Virus record (IMG/VR): IMGVR_UViG_3300028581_000020
Location: 40,528 to 104,527 of that record
Length of the DNA stretch: 64,000 bases
Direction: 5' to 3' (one strand)
Source: a virus
In this document: piece by piece, positions 1 to 7,702 of the stretch
Layout of the letters: every line of letters starts with the position of its first letter
Position numbering within the stretch: the stretch's first letter is position 1
Program-made: the position numbers and the translations under genes
The notes under the pieces: model-generated
Databases searched by the model: none
What the model was told of the DNA's origin: nothing
What the model saw: the letters and a program-made list of their open reading frames with translations, nothing else

Positions 1-69
1 TTGGAAGAAGTTGACGAATTGTCTGAAACTGAACGGGGAACCGGGGCATATGGGAGCAGCGGCAAATGA
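1..69 (+). CDS. dut: dUTPase, C-terminal fragment (cut by window edge)
   Basis: Only the last 22 codons are inside the window. They read LEEVDELSETERG followed by a short Gly/Ser-rich end (GAYGSSGK). ELSETERG plus a Gly-rich tail is the signature of the C-terminal arm (motif V) of trimeric dUTP diphosphatase, which folds over the active site of a neighbouring subunit. The usual Phe of GGFGSTG is Tyr here, which is tolerated in the family. The enzyme hydrolyses dUTP to dUMP and PPi, keeping uracil out of phage DNA. The stop overlaps the next start (ATGA), so the two genes are translationally coupled. The call rests on this tail alone, so it is good but not certain. Confidence 0.75.
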   Translation: MEEVDELSETERGTGAYGSSGK

Positions 70-404
70 TTAGTATTAGCTATCTACAAGAACTCGCTAA
101 AAAAAGGCAAACCGAAATTGCAGATAATACGGAGAAGAAAAAACACATAGTTCCTTTTATAGTAGAGGAAAAATTAAAACGTGCTGCGTATCTTCAACAA
201 ACACACACCACCGTAAATATTGCGTTCGAAATCGAACCTGAAAATTTTAAGAAGAATTTTCGTATATCTTTAGAAGACGTTAACGTTAATGATATCGTTG
301 AAAAATTTGATGAGGTTGTTAAATCCCTTCAACCATTGGGTTACACTGTATGTAGTAATGCAGAATTATTTACCAAATCAAAACACTACGTCATTGAGTG
401 GTAA
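66..404 (+). CDS. hypothetical protein, 112 aa (phage A)
   Basis: I do not recognise this protein. It is soluble, Lys/Glu-rich and has no membrane segment or signal peptide. The N-terminal half is helical and charged. The second half, with several Val/Asn/Asp-rich strands, could be a small alpha/beta domain. Its ATG overlaps the stop of the dUTPase-like gene (ATGA), and its own TAA overlaps the ATG of the next gene, so it sits in a tightly coupled cluster. The position next to dut suggests an early or middle gene, but no function can be assigned. Confidence 0.7.
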   Translation: MISISYLQELAKKRQTEIADNTEKKKHIVPFIVEEKLKRAAYLQQTHTTVNIAFEIEPENFKKNFRISLEDVNVNDIVEKFDEVVKSLQPLGYTVCSNAELFTKSKHYVIEW

Positions 405-712
405 TGGGTAAAAAACGAAACGAAGAATCATACGTTGAGAAACTCGAAAAAGAACTCAGAGAAGAAAAGGCCAAAAATAGACAGCTTATAAAGCGTCTCA
501 GAAAGCTTGACAAAGCTTATAATCGGTCCATAAAAGAAGCGGAGCAAGAAGCCCGCGACGAACTAGAAAAGGAATTTCATGGCCACGTTGAAAAAGAAGA
601 AGTCGAAAAGTGTCCTTCCTGTGGAAAAGGAAGACTCCTTGAAATTAACCTCGGAGCCAGAATCATCAAAAAGTGTTCCCAATGCCCCTACAGGAAAACC
701 GAAAAAGCCTAA
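404..712 (+). CDS. zinc-ribbon protein with N-terminal coiled coil (phage A)
   Basis: The protein is 102 aa from the ATG that overlaps the previous stop (TAATG); a GTG two codons upstream is less likely. Residues 1-60 are almost all Lys/Glu/Arg with heptad-like spacing, suggesting a coiled coil. The C-terminal third carries CPSCGKG, then about 15 residues later KKCSQCPY: two CxxC knuckles of a zinc ribbon, as in topoisomerase- or TFIIS-like DNA/RNA-binding modules. Its last 134 bp are also read in another frame by the following HNH gene. It is probably a nucleic-acid-binding accessory protein; the exact role is unknown. Confidence 0.7.
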   Translation: MGKKRNEESYVEKLEKELREEKAKNRQLIKRLRKLDKAYNRSIKEAEQEARDELEKEFHGHVEKEEVEKCPSCGKGRLLEINLGARIIKKCSQCPYRKTEKA

Positions 713-1046
713 GACCTTCAATTTTAAATCTTTTATCATTCAGTTATTACGTCGTGGAACTTATCGTTATAAACCTAGAAATGACGCGCTAAAAGACGCT
801 AAAATAGCTCGTAATCAGTATAAATGTGCAACATGTTCTGGTATTTTTGGAAGGAAAGACGTTCAAATTGACCATACAGATCCCGTTGTAAGTGTTGAAA
901 CTGGATTTGTAGACTGGAATACATATATAACTCGTATGTATCCGGAAAAACAAGGCTTTCAAATTTTGTGTTCACAATGTCATTCTAATAAATGCTTATT
1001 AGAAAAAGAAATGCGTAAGTTTTATAAGAATAAACTTGACAAATAA
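579..1046 (+). CDS. HNH endonuclease-like protein, 155 aa (phage A)
   Basis: The C-terminal 100 residues contain YKCATC, IDHTDPV and ILCSQCHSNK. The order CxxC, DH, then CxxCH..K is that of a zinc-stabilised HNH nuclease: the first His acts as general base and the Cys pairs hold the structural zinc. The first 45 residues are very basic and could grip DNA. The ATG at 579 has a good Shine-Dalgarno (AAGGAA, about 5 nt upstream), so the 134-bp overlap with the zinc-ribbon gene is probably real. Phage HNH proteins of this size are homing endonucleases or help terminase; far from any terminase here, a homing or free-standing nuclease is likelier. Confidence 0.75.
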   Translation: MATLKKKKSKSVLPVEKEDSLKLTSEPESSKSVPNAPTGKPKKPKTFNFKSFIIQLLRRGTYRYKPRNDALKDAKIARNQYKCATCSGIFGRKDVQIDHTDPVVSVETGFVDWNTYITRMYPEKQGFQILCSQCHSNKCLLEKEMRKFYKNKLDK

Positions 1047-1064
1047 TGAATTCCATGTTAAATT
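1036..1064 (+). promoter_or_regulatory. sigma70-like promoter for the membrane/ClpP cassette
   Basis: TTGACA at 1036-1041 and TAAATT at 1059-1064 are separated by 17 bp. The -35 is a perfect consensus and the -10 matches 4 of 6. It overlaps the end of the HNH gene and lies just before the gene starting at 1080. A second candidate, TTGACA (1090-1095) with TATATT (1114-1119) and an 18-bp spacer, lies inside the first codons of that gene. Confidence 0.5.
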
Positions 1065-1079
1065 GAAAGGAAATAAAAT

Positions 1080-1376
1080 ATGATTGTTCTTGACAAACTT
1101 AAAAAACTTATGGTATATTGTAATGAACAGGGAGTAATGCTTCCGTTACTACATGATCCAATTAAAAAGGCCCCTTCTGTGTCTCTGACATTCCTTTTCA
1201 TCTCAGGGAATGTCGTTCTTGCCGGGCTTCTCGGTAAAGCCGCAGGATTCTTCGGCGGCATTGATATCTCACAAGCTCTCTATTGGTTTGGTATGTGCGC
1301 AGCTTTATATTTTAGTCGTAGCTTTTCTGGCGACGGCAAACAACAAAACATCTCAAACGATGAGAAAAAGGAATAA
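1080..1376 (+). CDS. holin-like membrane protein, 98 aa (phage A)
   Basis: A short basic N-terminus is followed by two hydrophobic segments, about residues 37-56 and 62-80, and a polar charged tail. This two-span layout and size fit a class II holin or holin-like membrane protein. It heads a cassette with a secreted protease and two spanin-like proteins, which supports a role at the inner membrane in lysis. Starts: ATG 1080 has AAAGGA upstream. An in-frame ATG at 1137 (Met20) follows GGGAG closely, so a dual start as in lambda S is conceivable. No family can be named with certainty, and it could instead be a superinfection-exclusion or assembly membrane protein. Confidence 0.65.
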   Translation: MIVLDKLKKLMVYCNEQGVMLPLLHDPIKKAPSVSLTFLFISGNVVLAGLLGKAAGFFGGIDISQALYWFGMCAALYFSRSFSGDGKQQNISNDEKKE

Positions 1377-1378
1377 TA

Positions 1379-2287
1379 ATGAATAAGCTACTAATACTGT
1401 CCGGCCTTCTTTCAATTACTGCCCTAGCACAGGTTCCTCTATCCAAAACTGATATTGTTCTATCAGAAAAAAACACGTTAGTGTTTAATACAGACTTTAA
1501 TAGTCGTGATGTTGCTAAATTATCTCAGAATGCTCGGGATATGGACGCGGCCTTACCGTCACAAGAGCCTATTTTTCTTGTTATGTACTCGCCAGCAGGT
1601 AGTATCGACGCCGGTCTTGAGCTTATCGAAACGCTTACAAGTCTCAATCGACCCGTCAATACCCTATCTATCTTTGCCGCTAGTATGGGGTTTCAAACCG
1701 TCCAAGGTTTGGGTGAACGTCTCCTGGTAGCCAATGGTACGCTCATGAGCCATAAGGCCACCGGAGGATTTTCCGGTGAATTTCCCGGACAGCTAGACAG
1801 CAGATATTCTTACTATCTAAAGCGAATTGCTCGATTGGATGAGAAAGTTGTTGCTAGGTCTAAGGGAAAGCTTACGCTAGAGAAATACCGTTCCTTGGTG
1901 GAAAATGAACATTGGTGTGACGGTGAAGATTGTGTAAAAGAAGGTCTTGCCGACAGGGTTGTTAAGGCGTCGTGCGACTCTACGCTGGCCGGAACAAATG
2001 ACGTTGTTCTTGCTAAGTTTATGTTTGCCGGAGCATCAATACAAGTCAATGCTGTTAGATCTAAATGTCCACTAATCACTGGAATTTTGTCTGCTAGCGT
2101 TACTATTAATGGTGAAAACATGTACAAAGAAGCTAAACCTCAAAAAGACCCTGTCGTTGTGGATTATTATACCCAACAAGCCCAGCCGGTTCTTTCAAAA
2201 GAAGAGATTGCACAGTTGGTTATTCGGGTTGACAAAATTCTTGACGATAATAGCGGCACAAATCGTCAAGTAATTCGAGGCTACTAA
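1379..2287 (+). CDS. secreted ClpP/SDH-like serine protease (phage A)
   Basis: The protein is 302 aa and starts with a typical Sec signal peptide (residues 1 to about 18, ending ALAQ), so the mature enzyme should be periplasmic. The rest resembles the ClpP/crotonase-fold proteases: MYSPAGSIDAG at 69-79 (oxyanion Gly-rich strand), AASMG at 100-104 with the nucleophile Ser102, MSHKA at 123-127 with His125, and a C-terminal EGLADRVV that matches the helix following the acidic triad position in ClpP. An Asp is not obvious at the third triad position (an NEHW segment is there), so the triad is incomplete by eye. Cytosolic ClpP needs a ClpX/A partner; an exported copy cannot use one. It lies between a holin-like and a spanin-like gene with 2-bp or overlapping junctions, so one transcript is likely. 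Possible roles are cleaving periplasmic host proteins during lysis or excluding later phages; both are inference. Confidence 0.8.
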   Translation: MNKLLILSGLLSITALAQVPLSKTDIVLSEKNTLVFNTDFNSRDVAKLSQNARDMDAALPSQEPIFLVMYSPAGSIDAGLELIETLTSLNRPVNTLSIFAASMGFQTVQGLGERLLVANGTLMSHKATGGFSGEFPGQLDSRYSYYLKRIARLDEKVVARSKGKLTLEKYRSLVENEHWCDGEDCVKEGLADRVVKASCDSTLAGTNDVVLAKFMFAGASIQVNAVRSKCPLITGILSASVTINGENMYKEAKPQKDPVVVDYYTQQAQPVLSKEEIAQLVIRVDKILDDNSGTNRQVIRGY

Positions 2288-2550
2288 TGGAGTATTTGAT
2301 CGGAATTATCGGCCTCCTTCTTGGGGGCTTTATTTTTCAGCGCACAAAGCGCAAATCAGCAGAATCGCTTCTAAATAATCTTCCGGTTAAAGAAGAAGCT
2401 GCAAAGCACGAAGCCTCCGTTACCAAGAATGAGGCTTTAGGTGACGCTGAGAAACAAAAACGGGCAGACATTGAATCGGAAACAAAGGCAAAACAAGATG
2501 AATCGACTAATCTACAAGATCTTGAGCGTTTCTTTAATCGCAAGCCTTAA
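2287..2550 (+). CDS. i-spanin-like membrane protein, 87 aa (phage A)
   Basis: A single hydrophobic segment covers residues 2-17, followed by a basic stop-transfer (QRTKRK) and a long Lys/Glu/Ala-rich helix reaching the C-terminus. This is the topology of an inner-membrane Rz-type spanin: an N-terminal anchor with a periplasmic coiled coil. The start overlaps the protease stop by one base, and a second gene begins inside it in another frame, as in classic nested Rz/Rz1 pairs. There is no sequence-level match I can name, so the call rests on topology and context. A plain membrane-anchored coiled-coil protein remains possible. Confidence 0.55.
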   Translation: MEYLIGIIGLLLGGFIFQRTKRKSAESLLNNLPVKEEAAKHEASVTKNEALGDAEKQKRADIESETKAKQDESTNLQDLERFFNRKP

Positions 2551-2899
2551 TATCTCAGCATTAGCACAAGAAGTAGTTATCGTACAAAAGGGTCAGGAAG
2601 CTCCTTTCACGGGGCTTCTTTTCACCAAAGAACGAGCCGATGTTATCAGGGACAATGAAATTGCTCTAGATGGACAAAAGAAACTTAATACATCTTTAAA
2701 CCTTGAACTAACGTTTAAAGACTCCTCTTTAAATGCCCGTAAATCGGAAATTGACATTCTAATGGCCCAGAACGACAAGCTGTCAAAATCGCTCATGGAA
2801 GAGCGCTCTGTGGGCTCCTGGGAGCGTCTTAGTTGGGTAGCGGTTGGTATTTTAGCTTCAGGATTAGCATTTTATGGACTCCAAAAAGTACAAAAATAG
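2498..2899 (+). CDS. signal-peptide protein with C-terminal membrane anchor, 133 aa (phage A)
   Basis: Starting at ATG 2498, which is nested in the previous gene in a different frame, the protein has a Sec signal peptide (about residues 1-23, ending SALAQ). A periplasmic part follows with an APFTGLLFT motif near residue 35 and a long charged helix (about 45-100), then one hydrophobic segment near the C-terminus (about 110-128). The APF-G-LF/YL motif after a signal peptide occurs in a widespread phage family of unknown function, often near lysis genes. The nesting recalls Rz/Rz1, but there is no lipobox Cys, so it is not a standard o-spanin. It overlaps the next gene by 26 bp. Confidence 0.65.
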   Translation: MNRLIYKILSVSLIASLNISALAQEVVIVQKGQEAPFTGLLFTKERADVIRDNEIALDGQKKLNTSLNLELTFKDSSLNARKSEIDILMAQNDKLSKSLMEERSVGSWERLSWVAVGILASGLAFYGLQKVQK

Positions 2900-3569
2900 C
2901 ACAGAAGATCTTTTAACGGCTCTTAATTCTTCAGATAAAGACATTGTTATTATTGAGAAAGAAGCTCCCTCTGACATTGGTCGGGCGGGGGTTTTTTTAC
3001 GTTTGTATGATCTTATGCCCGGAAGTACTAAAATCTCACAGAATACAGTTTTTAAAGCTTATAAACTTAGTGTTAAGAAATTTAAAATCAAGTTTAAAAC
3101 TAAGCAATCCTTTTTTGACTATTTAGCAACGCTAGGATTTAATACTGAGAGGAATTTTGTATTTGTCGATGGAAAAGTCAAGGAGCTGGTTTATGCCGCG
3201 ACTGAAAAAGAAGTAAAGATGGCTAAATACAAGAAAGAAACCACATATAAACTTCTAGAACAGTTTATTAATGAGCTTTCGATTTCCCCAGGCGATTGTC
3301 GTTGGGCTTTTGCCAATGTTCGTACAGTGATTTGGCTATGGCTTATTAATAATAAGTTAAAAAATCGTGTAGAATCGAAGCATATCAGTCATGCGTTCTT
3401 TAAAAAACACAAATTGGCGAGTAGTAGTACATATCATCTCTACGTCTCGGATGACGCAGATAAAAACATGAAGGAGTATTTAAATGGTAATGCAAGTAAA
3501 GAAAAAACGAGTAAAGCGCAAGAGTCTAAAATACCCGGCGCTGGACCCGGCGGTCAATCTAAAGACTAG
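2874..3569 (+). CDS. hypothetical protein, 231 aa (phage A)
   Basis: I do not recognise it. It is Lys-rich and soluble. The central part is a run of helices with aromatic residues (RWAFANVRTVIWLWLIN around 145-160), which could be a helix-turn-helix or a buried helical bundle. The C-terminal 35 residues are low in complexity, rich in Lys/Ser/Gly, and are also read in another frame by the next gene (86-bp overlap). The start ATG lies inside the preceding gene, consistent with one transcript. The context (end of the rightward cluster, before the convergent late operon) gives no firm hint of function. Confidence 0.6.
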   Translation: MDSKKYKNSTEDLLTALNSSDKDIVIIEKEAPSDIGRAGVFLRLYDLMPGSTKISQNTVFKAYKLSVKKFKIKFKTKQSFFDYLATLGFNTERNFVFVDGKVKELVYAATEKEVKMAKYKKETTYKLLEQFINELSISPGDCRWAFANVRTVIWLWLINNKLKNRVESKHISHAFFKKHKLASSSTYHLYVSDDADKNMKEYLNGNASKEKTSKAQESKIPGAGPGGQSKD

Positions 3570-3897
3570 ATCTGATTTGATTGACTATGATTATATTAAT
3601 AAGCTCTCTGAGAAAGAGAAAGCTTTTCTAAATGACTTTACTGAAGAATATACAAACGCTTCACTAGACTCTAAAAATCTAGAAAACAATATGCATAATA
3701 CTGTTGCGTTGAAACGTGACTGTTATAAGCGCAATAATGACAGAAATGCTGACATCTATACAAAATCTAAGGCTCAGGGAATTTTATTACAGCTCGATGA
3801 CTTGAAAATCTTCAATGAAAATGAAGAAGATCAGATGATTGAGCGTATTATTTTAAGAAAGAGCGTTAATAATACCGATGACGATGGCAACAAATGA
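3484..3897 (+). CDS. conserved-looking phage protein, 137 aa (phage A)
   Basis: The N-terminus is very basic. The core (about residues 30-80) has LIDYDYINKLSEKEKAFLN, then FTEEY and ALKRDCYKRNNDRN. This pattern of an acidic/aromatic segment followed by a KRDCY-NN-RN motif recurs in small phage proteins of unknown function, from memory. No nuclease or membrane motif is visible. An AAGGAG Shine-Dalgarno lies 8 nt before the ATG, which falls inside the preceding gene. The 3' end overlaps the end of the convergent 91-aa gene by 45 bp, so transcription of both strands meets here without an intergenic terminator. Confidence 0.6.
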   Translation: MVMQVKKKRVKRKSLKYPALDPAVNLKTRSDLIDYDYINKLSEKEKAFLNDFTEEYTNASLDSKNLENNMHNTVALKRDCYKRNNDRNADIYTKSKAQGILLQLDDLKIFNENEEDQMIERIILRKSVNNTDDDGNK

Positions 3898-4128
3898 TGC
3901 TATTGCTGCAACATAACCCAAAATTTCAGCCGTAAACTTAATTTTTCTAACATGAAGTTTGATAGGTTCAAGATCTTGTCGTAATAAACCGATACTTTCT
4001 TCAGCTAGATCTGTACGTTTAATGTGATGATCTATGTTTGATTCTTGTTTAGCAAGCGTAACCTTCATCTCGCCAATATCCTCTGAGATTTTTTCTACTT
4101 TTTCGTAAAGTTTATCAGCGATAGACAT
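3853..4128 (-). CDS. XhlA/holin-like coiled-coil membrane protein, 91 aa (phage A)
   Basis: Residues 1-55 form an amphipathic coiled coil with the pattern VEKISEDIGEMKVTL and HHIKRTDLAEESI. Residues about 66-90 are a strongly hydrophobic membrane span (GYVAAIASFVAIVIGI). A soluble coil plus a C-terminal anchor, with the HH..RTDLAE motif, is typical of small phage haemolysin/XhlA-like or holin-associated proteins at the end of late operons. It is the last gene of the leftward late operon, 2 bp after the 628-aa ejection protein, and is preceded by GAGGAG. It may act in lysis; the family name is only tentative. Confidence 0.65.
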   Translation of the reverse strand: MSIADKLYEKVEKISEDIGEMKVTLAKQESNIDHHIKRTDLAEESIGLLRQDLEPIKLHVRKIKFTAEILGYVAAIASFVAIVIGIINALS

Positions 4129-4130
4129 GA

Positions 4131-6017
4131 TTACTCCTCAGTCGGCAGTTGTTCTCCAACAGCTTGTCTCGCTGCTGGGTTTTGTAATATCGTAAATAGT
4201 GCGGCATTCTTAGCCATCTGATTCTTATCAGAAAGCGCCGTGCGTAAAGCCTCTCCGACTTTTCCTAGTCCGGGGGTATTTTGTAGCTTATCTGCAATAA
4301 ACATCAAGTTGTCGTCGCTGGCAGTCGTTAGCGCACGATTGAAATTTGGTAGTGCTCTGGCGGCCTTCCCTGCCAAGTTTGCGGCCTCAATTGGGATACC
4401 CCTACCAGTCGATACACGACCAAAACTAGCTACAGATATAAGATTATTAAATACGTTACCATGTGGGTCAGTTCCCAGGGCTGTATGTACGGTGGCGGCT
4501 TTGTCGGCTTCATCACGAATTTGCTTAAAGAAAGAGTTTTTATCAACTCCCATTCTATCAAAGATAGTTTCTAATTGTTTACCTTCTTTAGATGCTTCGA
4601 ATTTACGAACGGCTTCAGACGATTCTAATTGCTTAAAGTTTTGTTTTAATTTATTCAAAAGCTCTGTAGAATCTAAGGCTTTAGTTCCAGGAAGTTCCGA
4701 TTTATTAATTAGATTCTTCAATTCGTCATAAACCTTGGTTTCGCCCGTCTTTAATTGTCCATAACGAACATTAGAAAGGCCTTCAGGACGAGCTTTTCCG
4801 ATGATGGTTTCCGGAATCATTTCGCGGAACTCGGCAAAACGTTTAGCAGCTTTAGCGTATTCTGGAACTTGGTCATTAAGACGGCTCATAATATTTCGAC
4901 TAAGATTCTGTAGATTTTCTCTTGCGGCTCGGGATTCTGGATTTAAATTTGCGGCAAGGTATTTAGATGCGTCGTCAAGCTCTGCTCGTAAAGAACGCAC
5001 TTGATCTGGGGTGAATTCGAAATTAGGCTGTGAGTAAATCTTACGGAAAATCTTTGAAATAGTATTATCTGCGTCAATAGCAGGGTTATTGAGGAATGCC
5101 TTTTCTAATTCTTGTGCCGATTTATTAAGATCTGCACCAATATTAACCTTAATACCCTTTGCGGTTGCATTGGCAATGGAATCACCAACAGCCTTCCCGA
5201 GCATGTCGTCGGCGGCATTAATTTTATTCAACATAACTTCTGCGGCCTGACCTGGTTTAGACGCAAAAGCTTCTTTATTGGCAATATCAGTTCCTTCTTT
5301 ACCGACATCAAATGCGTATTTCATTTGTCTGAGAAGTGCTGGGGCTTTATCTTTGTCCGGGACTTTTTTAAGCAGGGCGGCAGCGCCAGCTTTAGCCCCC
5401 ATACCTAGAGCGCCTAATGTACCAAAACCCGCACCCCACTTAGCGCCACTTTCAGCGCCCTCAAGTCCGGATTCCAGGAGTTTTTTACGACTATCTTCAG
5501 TATCAAGGTTTCCTTCAGACTGCGTGAGTCCTAGGATTCCTCCCGTAACGCCTCCGACGCCAGCGCCCTTAGCGACACTTCCGGCCATGCGAGCAAGAAG
5601 AGGAAGCTTTGTTGCGCCTTGTGCGGCCTTGCCAATAGGCAAGAGAGCGCCCATGCCAATGCTACCGGCAATATTACTAATCGTACCAGCAGTCGGACTT
5701 CTTTTCATTGCATCTTTGGCTTCTTTTTCACCAATCTTCTGATATTCGCGATATAACTCGGTCCAGTCTTTGCTAGAATCCCCGCCCATTGAATCGGGAA
5801 GAATCTTGGCAAGCGAAGCCCCAACAGCACCAGAAGCCTCATCGGCAAGACCACCAGAAAATCCTTGAGCCGCTTGAATTGCGCTGTCATACAAAGTCTC
5901 ACCGACAGCGTTGGCACCTTCTTGAATACGAGATCCAATAGAGGGACCTTCGAGGCTTTGCTCTTCAAATCCATCATCTAAACCGACATCAATAAAACCA
6001 TCATCAAGTTTTGGCAT
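4131..6017 (-). CDS. internal virion/ejection protein, 628 aa (phage A)
   Basis: An acidic N-terminal tail (residues 1-30) is followed by a Gly/Ala-rich region with hydrophobic stretches (about 105-200: AGSIGMGALLPIGKAAQGA, GAGVGGVTGGILG). From about residue 230 to the end there are long charged helices. Gly/Ala amphipathic segments plus a helical bundle are typical of podovirus internal virion (ejectosome) proteins that leave the capsid and form a channel across the cell envelope. No lytic transglycosylase motif is visible. The start overlaps the previous stop by one base. The role is inferred from composition and from its position after the tail-tube and GNAT-like genes, the same order as in phage B. 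Confidence 0.6.
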   Translation of the reverse strand: MPKLDDGFIDVGLDDGFEEQSLEGPSIGSRIQEGANAVGETLYDSAIQAAQGFSGGLADEASGAVGASLAKILPDSMGGDSSKDWTELYREYQKIGEKEAKDAMKRSPTAGTISNIAGSIGMGALLPIGKAAQGATKLPLLARMAGSVAKGAGVGGVTGGILGLTQSEGNLDTEDSRKKLLESGLEGAESGAKWGAGFGTLGALGMGAKAGAAALLKKVPDKDKAPALLRQMKYAFDVGKEGTDIANKEAFASKPGQAAEVMLNKINAADDMLGKAVGDSIANATAKGIKVNIGADLNKSAQELEKAFLNNPAIDADNTISKIFRKIYSQPNFEFTPDQVRSLRAELDDASKYLAANLNPESRAARENLQNLSRNIMSRLNDQVPEYAKAAKRFAEFREMIPETIIGKARPEGLSNVRYGQLKTGETKVYDELKNLINKSELPGTKALDSTELLNKLKQNFKQLESSEAVRKFEASKEGKQLETIFDRMGVDKNSFFKQIRDEADKAATVHTALGTDPHGNVFNNLISVASFGRVSTGRGIPIEAANLAGKAARALPNFNRALTTASDDNLMFIADKLQNTPGLGKVGEALRTALSDKNQMAKNAALFTILQNPAARQAVGEQLPTEE

Positions 6018-7702
6018 TATAATTTTCCATCCTTGATTTCTTTAGTTCCATCAGCATAAATAAATTGCGTTTGATTAGTTTTAGGATTGTACCCCTTTTT
6101 CACAACAGACTTTTGTTGAGATTGTGAAGGAGCTTCGGGAACTTCCGGTAAAATAAGACTAGCATCAACACCACGTTTTTTAGCTTGCTGCAAATACGGA
6201 GCTGCGGTCGTTTTCCATTGACCATATTGTACGTTTCTGGCGTTTATTGCGAAATTTTTAACATTTTCGCGCTCTTTTGGCGTTAAAATTTCCCCTTTTA
6301 GGCCGCGAGTAATGGAACTTTTTACTGTCGTTGGAATTGAGCGTGCATTCCTAACGAACGAAATTTCACCTTCACGAACCACTGAATCTGGATCTAGAGA
6401 ACGAACGAATCCGTATAATAGCGCCAAATCGTTTTGTGGGTTGGGTTTATTAACCAACTCATCCATCTGTTTCGTCATACTATCCAAGGTCATGAGTTTT
6501 TCGTATTCTTTTCCGGTGACTTTCGGTGCCACTTGTCGGGCAAATTCTTCTCCGCGCTGGTCTTCTTTTGTTTGCCTATTTACAGCGAGGACCGCCTGGC
6601 GGAATTTACCTTCTTCTTTTCTAGCATCCAGACGATCAGCTTGCATGTCTTTTTGATTTTGACGCGCAAGCTCCATTTCCTTTTCTTTAAATACGTTAGG
6701 AAGAATCTTTTCTAGATCTTCAGCAGAAGCATCGCCCTTAACTTCAAGACCAAGCTTCTTCATATAATCACGATAACCTTTAGATACAGGACTATTTGGG
6801 TCTTTCTTATCAAGAGCCATCGTTTCTTTTACTTGACCGGGCATTGCTTGGGCTTGTTCAATGTTCTTTTGGAACAATTCTTGACCAACAGGTTTAACGT
6901 GAGCAATCGAAGAACCGATTAAATTTGCAGATTGGCCCAGATTACCAACTAGAGAACCTCTATTAGCTCCCTCTTGTGCTGCCATAAAAGCCGCCATACG
7001 ATCTTGTCCATCACCAAAGTCAATGGACTTCTGGGGAGGAGGAAGCGGAGCTTCTAGCTGTGCTGGGGCTCTTGGGGCAATAGATGCCGGAGGCTTCATA
7101 CCATCAGCAGGAGGAGGCATAATTGGAGCTTCTAGGGCTTGTGGGGCTTCAGGCATAGGGGGCTGTGACGCCATAGGAGCCATTGGAGGCTCACCCTTGA
7201 CGGAAGGAGATCCACGGAGCATGTCCATAAGACCGAGGGCACCCAAACCGCCTCCCACGACGTATGGAAGAGCCTTAGGAGTTGACATATTTACAGGGGC
7301 AGGAGGAGGAAGGGCTAGTTGCGCAGATTGAGGTGGAAGGGCTTTTGGGGCCATAGAAGGTGCGGCCTCGTCCGCCATACGAAAAACACCTTCTTCGAAA
7401 TCATCGGCAGCGCCCATGGCTTTTTTAGTGAAATCGTATCCCTTAGGAACCATATCACCAACAACTTCGGCTTCTTTTGCTGCCATTGGAAGCGCCTTCA
7501 TTGCGCCAGAACCGACATTTGAAATTGACCCAATCATAGACGCGCCTTGGGTTGACAAATCACGAATTTTTCTAGCTTTGTCTTCATCACCAACGAGTTT
7601 AGCCGTCATTTCGTCAATGCCTTTTTCGTAAGGAGCGGCAATATCCAACATGGGCTTTTGAAGCTCTTTGTATTTCTTAAGAAGCTCTTCTAAGTAATTC
7701 AT
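6017..7702 (-). CDS. probable internal virion protein with Pro-rich linker, 561 aa (phage A)
   Basis: The N-terminal 80 residues are helical and contain RDLSTQGASMIGSI, a motif also seen (RELAESGASAVGSI) in the 157-aa protein at 16069-16542. Residues about 110-225 are an extraordinarily Pro/Ala/Met-rich linker (many APP, PPP and MAP steps) around a short hydrophobic stretch (YVVGGGLGALGLMDML). The C-terminal half is charged helix. This resembles an ejection protein with a flexible middle that can thread through the portal. The one-base overlaps on both sides indicate coupled translation with its neighbours. No enzymatic motif was found. Confidence 0.6.
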   Translation of the reverse strand: MNYLEELLKKYKELQKPMLDIAAPYEKGIDEMTAKLVGDEDKARKIRDLSTQGASMIGSISNVGSGAMKALPMAAKEAEVVGDMVPKGYDFTKKAMGAADDFEEGVFRMADEAAPSMAPKALPPQSAQLALPPPAPVNMSTPKALPYVVGGGLGALGLMDMLRGSPSVKGEPPMAPMASQPPMPEAPQALEAPIMPPPADGMKPPASIAPRAPAQLEAPLPPPQKSIDFGDGQDRMAAFMAAQEGANRGSLVGNLGQSANLIGSSIAHVKPVGQELFQKNIEQAQAMPGQVKETMALDKKDPNSPVSKGYRDYMKKLGLEVKGDASAEDLEKILPNVFKEKEMELARQNQKDMQADRLDARKEEGKFRQAVLAVNRQTKEDQRGEEFARQVAPKVTGKEYEKLMTLDSMTKQMDELVNKPNPQNDLALLYGFVRSLDPDSVVREGEISFVRNARSIPTTVKSSITRGLKGEILTPKERENVKNFAINARNVQYGQWKTTAAPYLQQAKKRGVDASLILPEVPEAPSQSQQKSVVKKGYNPKTNQTQFIYADGTKEIKDGKL

